Positions 17,750-25,964 of a stretch of DNA of 37,550 nucleotides are shown here, piece after piece. Numbering within the stretch: position 1 is the first letter of the stretch; each line of letters opens with the position of its first letter. The stretch comes from Verrucomicrobiota bacterium (GTDB lineage: Bacteria > Verrucomicrobiota > Verrucomicrobiia > Limisphaerales > UBA1100): NCBI GenBank assembly GCA_028343615.1, contig JAOLZA010000023.1, positions 1 to 37,550 on the forward strand, given 5' to 3'. The translations under genes and the position numbers were made by a program. The notes below the pieces were generated by a model that was given only the letters and a program-made list of their open reading frames with translations, ran no database searches and had not been told where the DNA came from.

Positions 17750-19147
17750 TTACTGCTTAAACCAAGGGGAGCGGGCATTTTCCGCAATTTCGGCGTCGAG
17801 CGCCTTCATTCGGGCCTGTAGTTCCTTGACGACTGTGGGATTGGCTTGGGCGAGGTTGTTTTTTTCGCCCATATCCTTGGCTAAGTCGAAGAGGTGGAGT
17901 TGCGCCTCACCCGCGTTGTTGCGCCGCGGTTTTTTGACGAGCAACTTCCAATTGCCACTGCGAATGCCCTCGAGGTCGCCACGTGAAGTATAATGCAAAA
18001 ACTCCTTGCGGGGTGATTTCTTCGCGGTTCCCTTCCAGAGACCGGATACGTCCATACCATCAATCTTCTTGCCAGCTGGCAATGGCTTGCCGGTTAGGGC
18101 CGCAATGGTTGGCAGGATGTCGATGGTTCCGGTAAGTTCATCGCAAACTGTGCCTGCAGGAATACCAGGACCGCGCATCACGCAGGGCACGCGTTGGCCG
18201 CCTTCGAAAGTGGTTCCCTTGCCCTCGCGAAGGGGCCCCGCGGAACCTCCGTGGTGACGAAACTGGAGCCAGGGACCGTTATCTGTCGTATAAATAACGT
18301 AGGTGTTATCGACGAGCTTCAGATCCTCCAGTGCCTTGAGCAAACGCCCCACTTCAGAATCAATGTGTTCAATGGTATTAATGTAGGCCTTTTTGGGATC
18401 GGGATCGCGGAGATCATCGGGAACATAGAGCGGGATGTGTGGCATTGAATGCGGCAGATATACAAAAAAGGGCTTAGCCTTGTTGGCCGTGATAAAGTCG
18501 ATGGACTTCTGAGTGTAACGGCGGGTGACGGTGCGCTGATCAACCGGAAGTTCAACGATTTTCTCATCCTCAAAGAGCGGCGTCTTCCATTTGGTGAGCG
18601 TAGACTTCGGGTCGTCCCAGAGAATGTCCATGCCTGCCCAACCGCCTCTGGGTTTCCCCTTGTTGTCGGGATGGTTCATGTCGTTGGAGTATGGAATACC
18701 AAAGTAAGTGTCGAAGCCGTTGGAGGTGGGTAACACTTCCTTGTGGTGGCCGAGATGCCACTTACCAAAACAGGCGGTGGCGTAGCCCTGCCCTTTCAAA
18801 TGATCTGCGATGGTGTGCTCGGTGGCATTCAAGCCTTTGGTCGAGGTCGGAAAGAGCACGTGCTGATGCATGCCAACGCGCTTGGGATAGCAACCGGTGA
18901 GCAGGGCTGCACGGGATGGCGTGCATACTGGGGAGGCCACCATAAAGCTCGTGAACTTCCGGCCTTCCCTGGCAATACGGTCGATATTCGGTGTGCGGAT
19001 GGTCTTGGAACCAAAACAGCTCAGGTCGCCATAGCCCTGGTCATCGGCAAAGATGATGATGAAGTTGGGCTTGGCAGCCTGTAAGGATTCTGTGGCAATA
19101 AAGACCATGGCCAGAGCACAGGTCATAAGAAGGTTTCTGTGTTTCAT
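17750..19147 (-). CDS. Secreted sulfatase (S1 family, CTPSR)
   Basis: 465 aa with a Sec signal peptide ending near SLQA. Active-site elements are complete: FADDQGYGD with D35-D36 for calcium; CTPSR at 75-79 for formylglycine formation; FGKWHLGH with K129 and H131; and YTTDNGPW. Length and layout match single-domain arylsulfatase A-like enzymes. It would release sulfate from an exported or environmental substrate, probably a polysaccharide given its neighbours. An SGNH esterase follows after 22 bp. A 12-bp palindrome lies about 40 bp before the start codon. No Shine-Dalgarno is visible; the start is set by the signal peptide. Confidence 0.93.
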   Translation of the reverse strand: MKHRNLLMTCALAMVFIATESLQAAKPNFIIIFADDQGYGDLSCFGSKTIRTPNIDRIAREGRKFTSFMVASPVCTPSRAALLTGCYPKRVGMHQHVLFPTSTKGLNATEHTIADHLKGQGYATACFGKWHLGHHKEVLPTSNGFDTYFGIPYSNDMNHPDNKGKPRGGWAGMDILWDDPKSTLTKWKTPLFEDEKIVELPVDQRTVTRRYTQKSIDFITANKAKPFFVYLPHSMPHIPLYVPDDLRDPDPKKAYINTIEHIDSEVGRLLKALEDLKLVDNTYVIYTTDNGPWLQFRHHGGSAGPLREGKGTTFEGGQRVPCVMRGPGIPAGTVCDELTGTIDILPTIAALTGKPLPAGKKIDGMDVSGLWKGTAKKSPRKEFLHYTSRGDLEGIRSGNWKLLVKKPRRNNAGEAQLHLFDLAKDMGEKNNLAQANPTVVKELQARMKALDAEIAENARSPWFKQ

Positions 19148-19187
19148 TGTTGCGGGATGGAGTGTGACGCTTTGATCCGCTCAAATA

Positions 19188-19199
19188 AAGTAATTACTT
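19188..19199. promoter_or_regulatory. Perfect 12-bp palindrome upstream of a sulfatase gene
   Basis: AAGTAATTACTT is self-complementary over all 12 bases and sits in the 59-bp gap between the YdjM-like gene and the sulfatase, about 40 bp before the sulfatase start. It could be a binding site for a dimeric regulator. I found no second copy in the other gaps, so this is weak. Confidence 0.3.
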
Positions 19200-19206
19200 C
19201 AGCTGC

Positions 19207-20241
19207 TTATTTCTCAACGGAACCATGCGTTTTAGAAGAATTTGAACGACGAAAAAGCATCCTAAAAAACCTGTCAAGGCCGCCCTCTTCGATTTGTCTG
19301 TATTTAACCAACTCAGGCGACTGATCCGGATTATCGGGATCAATCTTGATTCCCCACAGGGGACTCACTGAAGTTGGTAACATGGCAAAACGTATGTCTC
19401 CAATAACCTCGTCCAATTCAGGGTGTAGGCATAAATAACCATCAGAAAATTTATCAAATCGGGACACATCTTTTGCCTGCCGTGTGTTTTCTTTAAGCTG
19501 AGGGAACACTTCTTTTGTGTTAAGCGTTTCAACTTCACCACCAGCATAAATCTTTGCAGATAAACCGGGAAACACGTGAATGGCATCCACATAATAGACT
19601 CCATTATGAAGGTAAACCGAACGATGCAGGAAGATGTTTCCAATACTCGGTTTAATAATGTGCTTGGTAGCAATATGGTCCCGCATACTGATTAATTTAG
19701 TTTGGGCTATTTCAGCCATGCGATGCTGACTGGCTGCAAAGAGCAGGTAACTCAGGCAGAAAACCACTGCCGCACGCGGAGCCCAAATCCGTCGGCGCCA
19801 TACGCCCAATATTATCAGAATAAGAAGCGGTAGACTAAAAAATGGATCAATGATGGAAACCAAATTCCAGGAAACTTTCTCCAACGCAAAAGGCCATAAA
19901 AAATGAGTTCCATAGCTGGTGCAGGCATCCAGTAATCCATGGGTACTATAACCCAGAAAGCAGGCTATCCATGTTTCCCGAAAAGGAAGCCGGCGCCGGG
20001 AAAGAAACCAGATCAACAGTGCCACGATTGATGCACCCAGCGGGATAAAAGCCAAAGCGTGAGAAAAGTGGCGATGATAATCCAGATTCAGAAGCGGATC
20101 AGCCGAGGAACTAATAAGAACATCTAGATCAGGAGCCAAACCGGCAATTGCTCCACATAAAGCGGCACGATGTTGATTCTTTGGTTCACAAAAAGACTGG
20201 GCAACAGCAGAACCAACAAGTCCTTGAGTCAGTAAATCCAT
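19207..20241 (-). CDS. YdjM-like inner-membrane metal-dependent hydrolase
   Basis: 344 aa, starting MDLLTQGLVGSAVAQ, the characteristic opening of the YdjM/DUF457 family. Conserved metal-site-like motifs are GLAPDLDVL, YHRHFSHA and HGLLDACTSYGTHFLWPF. At least four hydrophobic segments are visible (around IPLGASIVALLIWFL, WIACFLGYSTHGLL, SLPLLILIILGVW and AAVVFCLSYLLFAA), followed by a ~170-aa soluble C-terminal domain. There is no cleavable signal peptide, so it is an integral membrane protein. Relatives are annotated as membrane-bound metal-dependent hydrolases, with no settled substrate. It is oddly placed between the DUF1552 gene (77 bp) and a sulfatase (59 bp), and may be an unrelated passenger. 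Confidence 0.82.
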   Translation of the reverse strand: MDLLTQGLVGSAVAQSFCEPKNQHRAALCGAIAGLAPDLDVLISSSADPLLNLDYHRHFSHALAFIPLGASIVALLIWFLSRRRLPFRETWIACFLGYSTHGLLDACTSYGTHFLWPFALEKVSWNLVSIIDPFFSLPLLILIILGVWRRRIWAPRAAVVFCLSYLLFAASQHRMAEIAQTKLISMRDHIATKHIIKPSIGNIFLHRSVYLHNGVYYVDAIHVFPGLSAKIYAGGEVETLNTKEVFPQLKENTRQAKDVSRFDKFSDGYLCLHPELDEVIGDIRFAMLPTSVSPLWGIKIDPDNPDQSPELVKYRQIEEGGLDRFFRMLFRRSNSSKTHGSVEK

Positions 20242-20300
20242 CGAATACTAATCATCACAAACAAGTTCACCCAATCGTAGTCTCACTCTCTAGGATCAAT

Positions 20301-20329
20301 CTTCGGCGAGAACGAAGTTTACACTTCGT
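20301..20329 (-). other. Stop-codon hairpin with a competing stem
   Basis: Read on the - strand, ACGAAGT-GTAA-ACTTCGT forms a perfect 7-bp stem with a GNRA-type GUAA loop (20312-20329), and the UAA in the loop is the stop codon of the DUF1552 gene. The 3' arm (CTTCG) can also pair with a CGAAG at 20301-20305, so two mutually exclusive hairpins are possible. No U-run follows. It may stabilise the 3' end or modulate termination; the role is unknown. Confidence 0.45.
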
Positions 20330-21722
20330 CCAACGTTTCGGTGCTTCCACCAAAGCTCTTGGTTTCCACACCCAACTTATGAAGCATGGTGAGATAGAGG
20401 TTGGAGAGGGGCAACTCGGTGAAAATCATATCCCCTCGCCAACCGGCATCAGTACTAAAACCGGAAGTCGCCTGTTGCTTCTCATTGCCTTGACCATATT
20501 TGAGATATTGGCCGTGCTTGAAACCCAGCTTACGGCCGCCGATGAGTAACAGCGGGTAGTTGCGCGAAAGGTGGAAGGCACTGGATGCCGAGCCGAAAAA
20601 GAGCGCAGTGTGATCGAGCATATTGCCCTCGCCACCGGGCTCGGGCGTGGCCTTGAGCCGACTGGCAAAGCGGCCGAGCTCATCATTAATGAACCGGCAG
20701 TAGATACCAAAGTTCTTGTAGCCGTTGGGTTTCTTGATTTCATGCGAAAGATAGTGAGAAGCCTTGAATCCCACCGCGCGCGCGAGGTAGTCACTGATTC
20801 CCACACCGTTTTCGCGCCCGAGTTGGTAAGTAGCCACGCGCGTGGTGTCGGTCTTAAACGCGAGGTAAATGAGCTCGTACATGGTGCGCAGGAAGTTGCG
20901 CGGATCCTCAGGCGTAACATCAAGCTTGAGAAAATCGGTATCGACCTTCGGCAGAGGGATATTTAGCCAGCGCTTGGCTTTCTCCACCTTAACTTCCGTA
21001 TCGCGCACAGACTGCAAATATTCGGCGAGCGTCTCCTGATCGCGCTTTGAGAGCGAGCGGTTCAGCGAGCGAGCATCCTCTATGAGATCATCGAGGGCGC
21101 TTTGGCTGAGAGCGAGGCGGCGCGCGGCATCCGGGCCACTCTTCACGAAGAGCATATCAAAAATGCGCTTGGGCTTGTGCTCAGCAGGGATGGGTCGGCC
21201 CTGAGCATTGTAGGACAACGTGTGCGCACCGCGCGGCGAGCCCGTGCCGCCGTCAGTGGACATCACTAGAGACGCGTGCCGCGTGTGCTCGCCGGCGTGC
21301 GCGGCAAACACCTGATCGAGTGAAATACTATTGTGATAATCGCCATCAGCACCCGTGTCCGCACCGGTGATAAACTGGTCGGCATTGGCGTGGCCATGCA
21401 CACGCCGCACGGCAGGATTAGACAGGCCGGAGAAAACGGTCAACTCATCGCGCAACGGCTTGAGTGTCTCCATGCACTTGGTGAGAGTAAAGTCCTTGCG
21501 TCCACCATGCGGAAACCAGCTCCAGTCTTTAAAGGAGGGATCCTTCTCCAGCGGCATCGGTACGCCGTCGGGCAGGTAAAAACACGCCAGTCGCTTGCGC
21601 TGAACGGACTTGCTCGCGGCTCGGGCGGTGCCGGCAAAAGTTTCCAACCAAGGCAGTGCCAGCGCCACGCCGGCACCGCGCAGAAATTTCCGGCGATCAA
21701 GAGAAGATAAATTCATATTCAT
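20319..21722 (-). CDS. DUF1552 (HXXSHH-family) protein, Tat-exported
   Basis: 467 aa. The N-terminus has a twin-arginine signal (LDRRKFLRGAGVALALPWLETF). An AAGG lies about 3 bases before the ATG, with GGAGG further up, making this one of the few starts here with an SD-like sequence. Conserved DUF1552 segments are LACFYLPDGVPM, LTVFSGL with a following HGHA, SLDQVFAAH, and the final LSNLYLTMLHKLGV. The motif that names the family appears near residue 320 as HYLSHE, the last His replaced by Glu. No reaction is established for the family. It lies 18 bp after the 853-aa cytochrome gene, its usual genomic partner, and the two probably form an exported complex. Confidence 0.9.
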   Translation of the reverse strand: MNMNLSSLDRRKFLRGAGVALALPWLETFAGTARAASKSVQRKRLACFYLPDGVPMPLEKDPSFKDWSWFPHGGRKDFTLTKCMETLKPLRDELTVFSGLSNPAVRRVHGHANADQFITGADTGADGDYHNSISLDQVFAAHAGEHTRHASLVMSTDGGTGSPRGAHTLSYNAQGRPIPAEHKPKRIFDMLFVKSGPDAARRLALSQSALDDLIEDARSLNRSLSKRDQETLAEYLQSVRDTEVKVEKAKRWLNIPLPKVDTDFLKLDVTPEDPRNFLRTMYELIYLAFKTDTTRVATYQLGRENGVGISDYLARAVGFKASHYLSHEIKKPNGYKNFGIYCRFINDELGRFASRLKATPEPGGEGNMLDHTALFFGSASSAFHLSRNYPLLLIGGRKLGFKHGQYLKYGQGNEKQQATSGFSTDAGWRGDMIFTELPLSNLYLTMLHKLGVETKSFGGSTETLDEV

Positions 21723-21740
21723 AGCCTTCGCTCCTCCGCG

Positions 21741-24302
21741 TTATTTTAACTGGAATAAATCACTTTTCACAATCAGAAAGACGAGGTCCGCCAAGCCGTC
21801 ACCGCGCTTGCGCAGCTCAGTGGTGATGCGATCCACCTCGGCGCGGTCGCCAAAGGTTAACGGCCGGCCCAGCGCATAGGCCGCCATTTTTCGTACCATC
21901 GCGCGCGCGAACTGGTCCTGCCTGTTGACCCTAAGATAGTCTTTCAATCCCTTCATGCCGCGCAACTCATCCTTGTTGAATAACACACTGGCGGCATCAA
22001 CCGGTTTGCCACCGATCTTATCGCGCCACTGGCCGAGGGCGTCGAAGTTCTCAAATGCGATGCCCCACGGATCGATCTTGGAGTGACACGAGTAACACGC
22101 TGGGTCGCTACGGTGATCCTCCATGCGCTGCTTAAGAGTCATTTTGAGGATTTCAGGATCGGCTAGATCAATCTCCGGCACGGCCGGCGGTGGCGGAGGT
22201 GGAGGATCGTTTAGCAGATTTTCCAGCAGCCAAATACCGCGTTTGAGCGGGTTGGAATCCTTGCCATTCGAGTTCATGGCAAGCAGGCCCGCCGACGTGA
22301 GCAGACCGCCGCGCTTGATTTGATCCGGCAACTTCACTTTGCGCAGTTGATCGCCGAACACTTCGGGCAGGCCGTAATGCCGCGCGAGCCGGTCGTTCAC
22401 CAGCGCGTAGTCTGAGTGTAGAAAATCCATAACCGGTCGGTTGTGCTGCAGCATCTCAGCAAAAAGCGCCACCGGTTCCTGCTTCATCGCGTCCATCAAT
22501 AACGGGTCAACTTTACCGTAAGCCTTGGAGTCAATCTTTACATAATCCAACTGGTCCATCCCCAGCCATTGACGTGTGTAATGCCGCGCAAACCGCGCGG
22601 CCTTGGGATCGTCCAGCAGCCGTTTGGCTTGTTGCCCCAACACCTTGGCATCAGAAAGTTTTCCCTGCTTGGCTAGGTGCATCAGTTCCGCATCAGGCAG
22701 GCTGCTCCAAAGGAAAAATGACAGCCGACTGGCCAATTCGGAACCTGAGATGCGCTGACCATCCTCGCCATTCTCGCCAGCCCGAACGAGGTACAGGAAT
22801 TTCGGCGAAGCCAATACTGATGCCAGCACCTCAATCATTGCTTCCTCGAAGTCAGCGCATTGCGGACGCAGTTTGGCATATAGCCCCAGTTTTTGGTTCA
22901 ACTCAGCATCACTCACCGATCGCCGCCAGGCACGACTCATGAAACTGGCGAGCACTTCACGTGCATAGGTTTTATCATCGGCCTTCTTGCGCTCGTGGAA
23001 AATACGTGTGTGTGATTGAGTCGGCCATTGGTCAAGCATCGGAGCAATTATCTCGACGTAATCAATTGCCAACGCAACCGGCGTACTGGAGGTATTGCGT
23101 AGATCGAGAAACTCCGCGGGGTTGGGCAATTGACCCAGCTTATGAGTTGCTCGGAAAGCGTTGCGCGGAATTTCGGTAAGTGGCACGTCCCAATAATAAA
23201 AGCGCGGTTTACCCTGTGGCGCGTCGATCGTGATATCGCGGCCTCCAACATCCACCGACACCCGCGAGTCATTGCTCGCTTGATTGCCGAAATGCAGCCG
23301 CAAGGTCGGCCGGTGATTTCCTTCGTCCGAGACACGCGCGGCTCGAATACGCACGCGCATGGTGCCCGAGTCCGGCAATCCGTTGCCTACATCGATAATG
23401 AATTTCTGATTGGCCGGTATAATCACAACATCTGATAAAACCGCAGGTATCTCCTGACGCTCGGCCGCAGGCTTCCACGCATACTTCGCACCACCATAAC
23501 TCCATTGTGTCCTGACGGCATGGCCAGTAATCAAATTCTTGAAGTGCGTACTGCCTGGTTTTAGCCCGTACTTGTTAGCTTCCTTTTTCTTGGCATCATC
23601 CGGCGTGACAACACCATTTTCGATCTGCTTCTTTGTCTTTTCCACAAAAGCCGCATAGGTGGCATCGACTTTAGCTGAGGCAGCTTTCATCGTGATCGCG
23701 TAATAAACTGGTGCAGGCCGCTCACCTCGCACGGTGGACAGTTCCAGCGCACGGCGCGCCTGTGCTCGGTATTGCGCAAACTGAACGGAAGTCATCTGCA
23801 ACATTTCAGAGCTATTCTTGAAACCATCCTCCGAAGAGGTCTCTGGTGGTAGATCGCGTGAGAAATCATGCGGCAACCCAAGCAAATCCTGCATCGCGTA
23901 CTTGTACTCGTAACGCGTCATGCGCCTAAAAGAAGTATGGCCCTGTTCGCTACGTCGCATCTGCGACGCCAACTGAATCTCTCCCGACAACCAATCAATA
24001 ATCTGAGCCTTCTCCTTATCCGCCAATTGCACCTTCGCATCCTCTGGCGGCATCTCTCCATTACCAATCACGTCAAACACCTCCAACCACCAGCTGACAT
24101 CCTTACCCTTCAGCAAATCGGGATCCAACGTATCAATGCGGAACTTTCCCTTTTGCTTGTTCGGCCCGTGACATCCCACACATACTCGCTTCAAAACCGG
24201 ATCCACTTTTGCCCGAAACTCAGCGAGCTTGGCCTGTGGCACCTCAGCCCAAGCTAGGCCTCCAAAGATTCCCCATCCCGCTACTATAAGAATGAACCTC
24301 AT
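21741..24302 (-). CDS. Cytochrome c - DUF1587/1595/1592/1588/1585 protein
   Basis: 853 aa with signal peptide MRFILIVAGWGIFGGLAWA. Domains in order: PSCyt-type cytochrome with CVGCH at 41-45 and Met in GEMPPED; DUF1587 near 120-190 (RRMTRYEYKYAMQDLLGL); a beta-rich carbohydrate-binding-like region near 300-440; DUF1595 near 455-515; DUF1592 near 520-650 (LASPKFLYLVRAG, SRLSFFLWSSLPD); DUF1588 near 670-780, with the typical proline run and a second heme motif CYSCH near 735; and DUF1585 at the end (MVRKMAAYALGRPLTFGDR). This is the second planctomycete-type cytochrome family, distinct from DUF1549/DUF1553. It is exported and putatively diheme. The DUF1552 partner follows after 18 bp. The start codon overlaps a perfect dyad and has no Shine-Dalgarno. 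Confidence 0.92.
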   Translation of the reverse strand: MRFILIVAGWGIFGGLAWAEVPQAKLAEFRAKVDPVLKRVCVGCHGPNKQKGKFRIDTLDPDLLKGKDVSWWLEVFDVIGNGEMPPEDAKVQLADKEKAQIIDWLSGEIQLASQMRRSEQGHTSFRRMTRYEYKYAMQDLLGLPHDFSRDLPPETSSEDGFKNSSEMLQMTSVQFAQYRAQARRALELSTVRGERPAPVYYAITMKAASAKVDATYAAFVEKTKKQIENGVVTPDDAKKKEANKYGLKPGSTHFKNLITGHAVRTQWSYGGAKYAWKPAAERQEIPAVLSDVVIIPANQKFIIDVGNGLPDSGTMRVRIRAARVSDEGNHRPTLRLHFGNQASNDSRVSVDVGGRDITIDAPQGKPRFYYWDVPLTEIPRNAFRATHKLGQLPNPAEFLDLRNTSSTPVALAIDYVEIIAPMLDQWPTQSHTRIFHERKKADDKTYAREVLASFMSRAWRRSVSDAELNQKLGLYAKLRPQCADFEEAMIEVLASVLASPKFLYLVRAGENGEDGQRISGSELASRLSFFLWSSLPDAELMHLAKQGKLSDAKVLGQQAKRLLDDPKAARFARHYTRQWLGMDQLDYVKIDSKAYGKVDPLLMDAMKQEPVALFAEMLQHNRPVMDFLHSDYALVNDRLARHYGLPEVFGDQLRKVKLPDQIKRGGLLTSAGLLAMNSNGKDSNPLKRGIWLLENLLNDPPPPPPPAVPEIDLADPEILKMTLKQRMEDHRSDPACYSCHSKIDPWGIAFENFDALGQWRDKIGGKPVDAASVLFNKDELRGMKGLKDYLRVNRQDQFARAMVRKMAAYALGRPLTFGDRAEVDRITTELRKRGDGLADLVFLIVKSDLFQLK

Positions 24303-24319
24303 TATCGTACGTCGATAAT
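24301..24319 (-). promoter_or_regulatory. Perfect dyad overlapping the start codon of the 853-aa gene
   Basis: ATTATCG-TACGT-CGATAAT is a perfect 7-bp inverted repeat with a 5-base spacer. In the mRNA its 3' arm includes the first two bases of the AUG at 24302. A hairpin here could hide the start codon, or the DNA could be an operator. No Shine-Dalgarno lies upstream. Confidence 0.4.
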
Positions 24320-24350
24320 AGGACAGAAAAGCTTATGATGCGATTCAGAT

Positions 24351-25619
24351 TTATTCCAATTCCTTCACCCGTATGCGGCGGTATTCCATTTGGCCGCGAT
24401 CACCTTCCAAACCAATAGGGCCACTGGCTGGAACCTTGAACTCAGCATTAAGCACCTCGCCATTACAGGTGCAGTGGGCCACGCCGTCCTTAACGATCGC
24501 CACGATTTGATTCCACTCCTGTGGCTTGTATTTCTTTAAATCCTTCCATGGCCCAGCCAGCACATAATCCCGGCATTGGAGTTGAGGGCGACGGATAAAG
24601 ATACCACTATCAGCATTGGGTGTGGCACGAAACTCGAGTTTCAAAATAAAATTCTCGGGAAACTCACGCGTGGTCCAGAGTTGCTGGACCCGCCGACCTT
24701 CAGCAGGAGTAGTCACCACCAATCGGTCATTAATCGCAACATAGCGGCCATCATTGCTGGCTTTCTTGCCATCAAAGGTGGCAGTCTTTTTCTGCGTCTT
24801 CTGATTACGGAAACCCCAGCCGGTTAAATCCCTGCCATTAAAGAGACTCATGAAACCGGACTCCATTTCAAATTGATCAGAGTCAGTCTCCATGAACCCG
24901 TGGGTGGCAAGCAAGGGCCGCAGTGCCGCCGCCCATTTGTCGTACCCGATCTGGTTGGGATGCAGGAGATCAGGAAACTCGGGCTTCTTGGCATCACCCT
25001 TGGCATCAGCAAAAAGCAGCCAGGTATCGAGCACTGTAATCTGAGCGTCACCCTTTACGCTGGCAAAGTAGAGTTGATTGATCTTTTTAATCTGATCAGC
25101 CGGACGCCTCTTGCTAGCTGAGCTAGGGAAGGTGTTGCAAAGAATGATCGGCATCTTAGCGTTGTGCTTCTTGAGTGCTGCAATGATGAGCTTGAGGTTG
25201 CCAGCGATAACCTCAGGCGCTGCCTTTTCCTCCAGGTCATTGGTTCCTATCAAGATCACCACACCCTTGGGATTCAAGGAGAGCACATCCTCCTTGAGAC
25301 GAATAAGAACCCCACGTGTGGTGTCGCCACTAATACCGCGATTGGCCACCTTCACTCCCTTGAAGTGCCCACGGAAATTATCGCCCCAACCCTGCGTAAT
25401 GGAGTCGCCCAAAAAAACCAGTGCACCCTGATCCTGCTTAATCTGCTTGGCCCAGCCGGCGCGCTTCTTTTCCCAGAGATTTTGGAACCACTGATAACGA
25501 CGAATCGGACCTTCTCCCGGAAGGCCCTCATCATTCGCCGGAATGGCAAACTTGGATGCGCCCAAAACATCAAAAGAAAAAACAAGAGACAACAAAAAGA
25601 AGATGGATTTGATTTTCAT
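24351..25619 (-). CDS. SGNH esterase - DUF1080 (3-keto-glycoside hydrolase-like) fusion
   Basis: 422 aa with signal peptide MKIKSIFFLLSLVFSFDVLG. The N-terminal half (about 60-240) is an SGNH hydrolase: FLGDSITQGW with S73, NRGISGDTT, GTNDLE, and DLLHPNQIGY providing the Asp/His. The C-terminal half (about 255-421) is DUF1080: GFMSLFNGRDLTGW, NADSGIFIR, GPIGLEGDRGQMEYRRIRVKEL. DUF1080 is now described as a 3-keto-disaccharide/glycoside hydrolase domain of concanavalin-like fold. The fusion suggests deacylation and cleavage, or binding, of an oxidised sugar by one exported protein. It lies 48 bp upstream of the 853-aa cytochrome gene and may head that transcript, since a 345-bp gap precedes it. 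Domain calls are firm; the combined activity is inferred. Confidence 0.9.
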   Translation of the reverse strand: MKIKSIFFLLSLVFSFDVLGASKFAIPANDEGLPGEGPIRRYQWFQNLWEKKRAGWAKQIKQDQGALVFLGDSITQGWGDNFRGHFKGVKVANRGISGDTTRGVLIRLKEDVLSLNPKGVVILIGTNDLEEKAAPEVIAGNLKLIIAALKKHNAKMPIILCNTFPSSASKRRPADQIKKINQLYFASVKGDAQITVLDTWLLFADAKGDAKKPEFPDLLHPNQIGYDKWAAALRPLLATHGFMETDSDQFEMESGFMSLFNGRDLTGWGFRNQKTQKKTATFDGKKASNDGRYVAINDRLVVTTPAEGRRVQQLWTTREFPENFILKLEFRATPNADSGIFIRRPQLQCRDYVLAGPWKDLKKYKPQEWNQIVAIVKDGVAHCTCNGEVLNAEFKVPASGPIGLEGDRGQMEYRRIRVKELE

Positions 25620-25964
25620 AGAGCCCGAAGCCTCAGCTAAGTTTACCCGGAGGGCAAGGTTTGATTAGCGTAGTAACTCCGATCGGGGAAGTGTCGTAAT
25701 TTCCAATGCGCTCCACACCGAATACATCGAGCTTGGTGGTGGTGGATAAAACGACGCGTTGCGCACTAGTGCCTCCGCGGCCAAAATAAAGACCGAAAGG
25801 ATCACGGCGAACCCACGGCAATGTCGCCGCTCGATACATCACCTGTTAACTCGTTGGCTGCACATCAAACCCGCAATCGCGCAGCAGGCCCGAGGAATCC
25901 GAATCATCCGCAAAATTAAACGTCACCCCTCCCTAAACCATCATTGAAGCAAACCTAAAGACGG
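25620..25964. other. 345-bp gap, longest non-coding stretch of the window
   Basis: The gap separates the CMASR-type sulfatase from the SGNH-DUF1080 gene on the - strand, and so is the most likely place for a promoter serving the genes at 24351 and below. Apart from a decayed coding stretch (separate entry) I see no strong hairpin, repeat, tRNA-like fold or clear promoter boxes. Confidence 0.5.
25633..25926 (-). pseudogene. Possible decayed gene fragment
   Basis: One - strand frame is open from the GTG at 25926 to a TAA at 25846 (VTFNFADDSDSSGLLRDCGF...), then continues in the same frame from 25842 to 25633 (YRAATLPWVRRDPFGLYFG... ending PCPPGKLS). A second frame across the TAA also reads plausibly (NELTGDVSSGDIAVGSP), as if one or two indels broke a longer reading frame. 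I do not recognise the family. A short real ORF of 69-70 codons or pure chance remain possible. Confidence 0.3.

Noticed and set aside
22178-22208. GGC/GGA-rich run that could be taken for a simple repeat
   Set aside because: It encodes the proline run that is a conserved hallmark between DUF1588 segments in this family.
25733-25744. Short GGT trinucleotide run
   Set aside because: Only about four units; too short to call a microsatellite.
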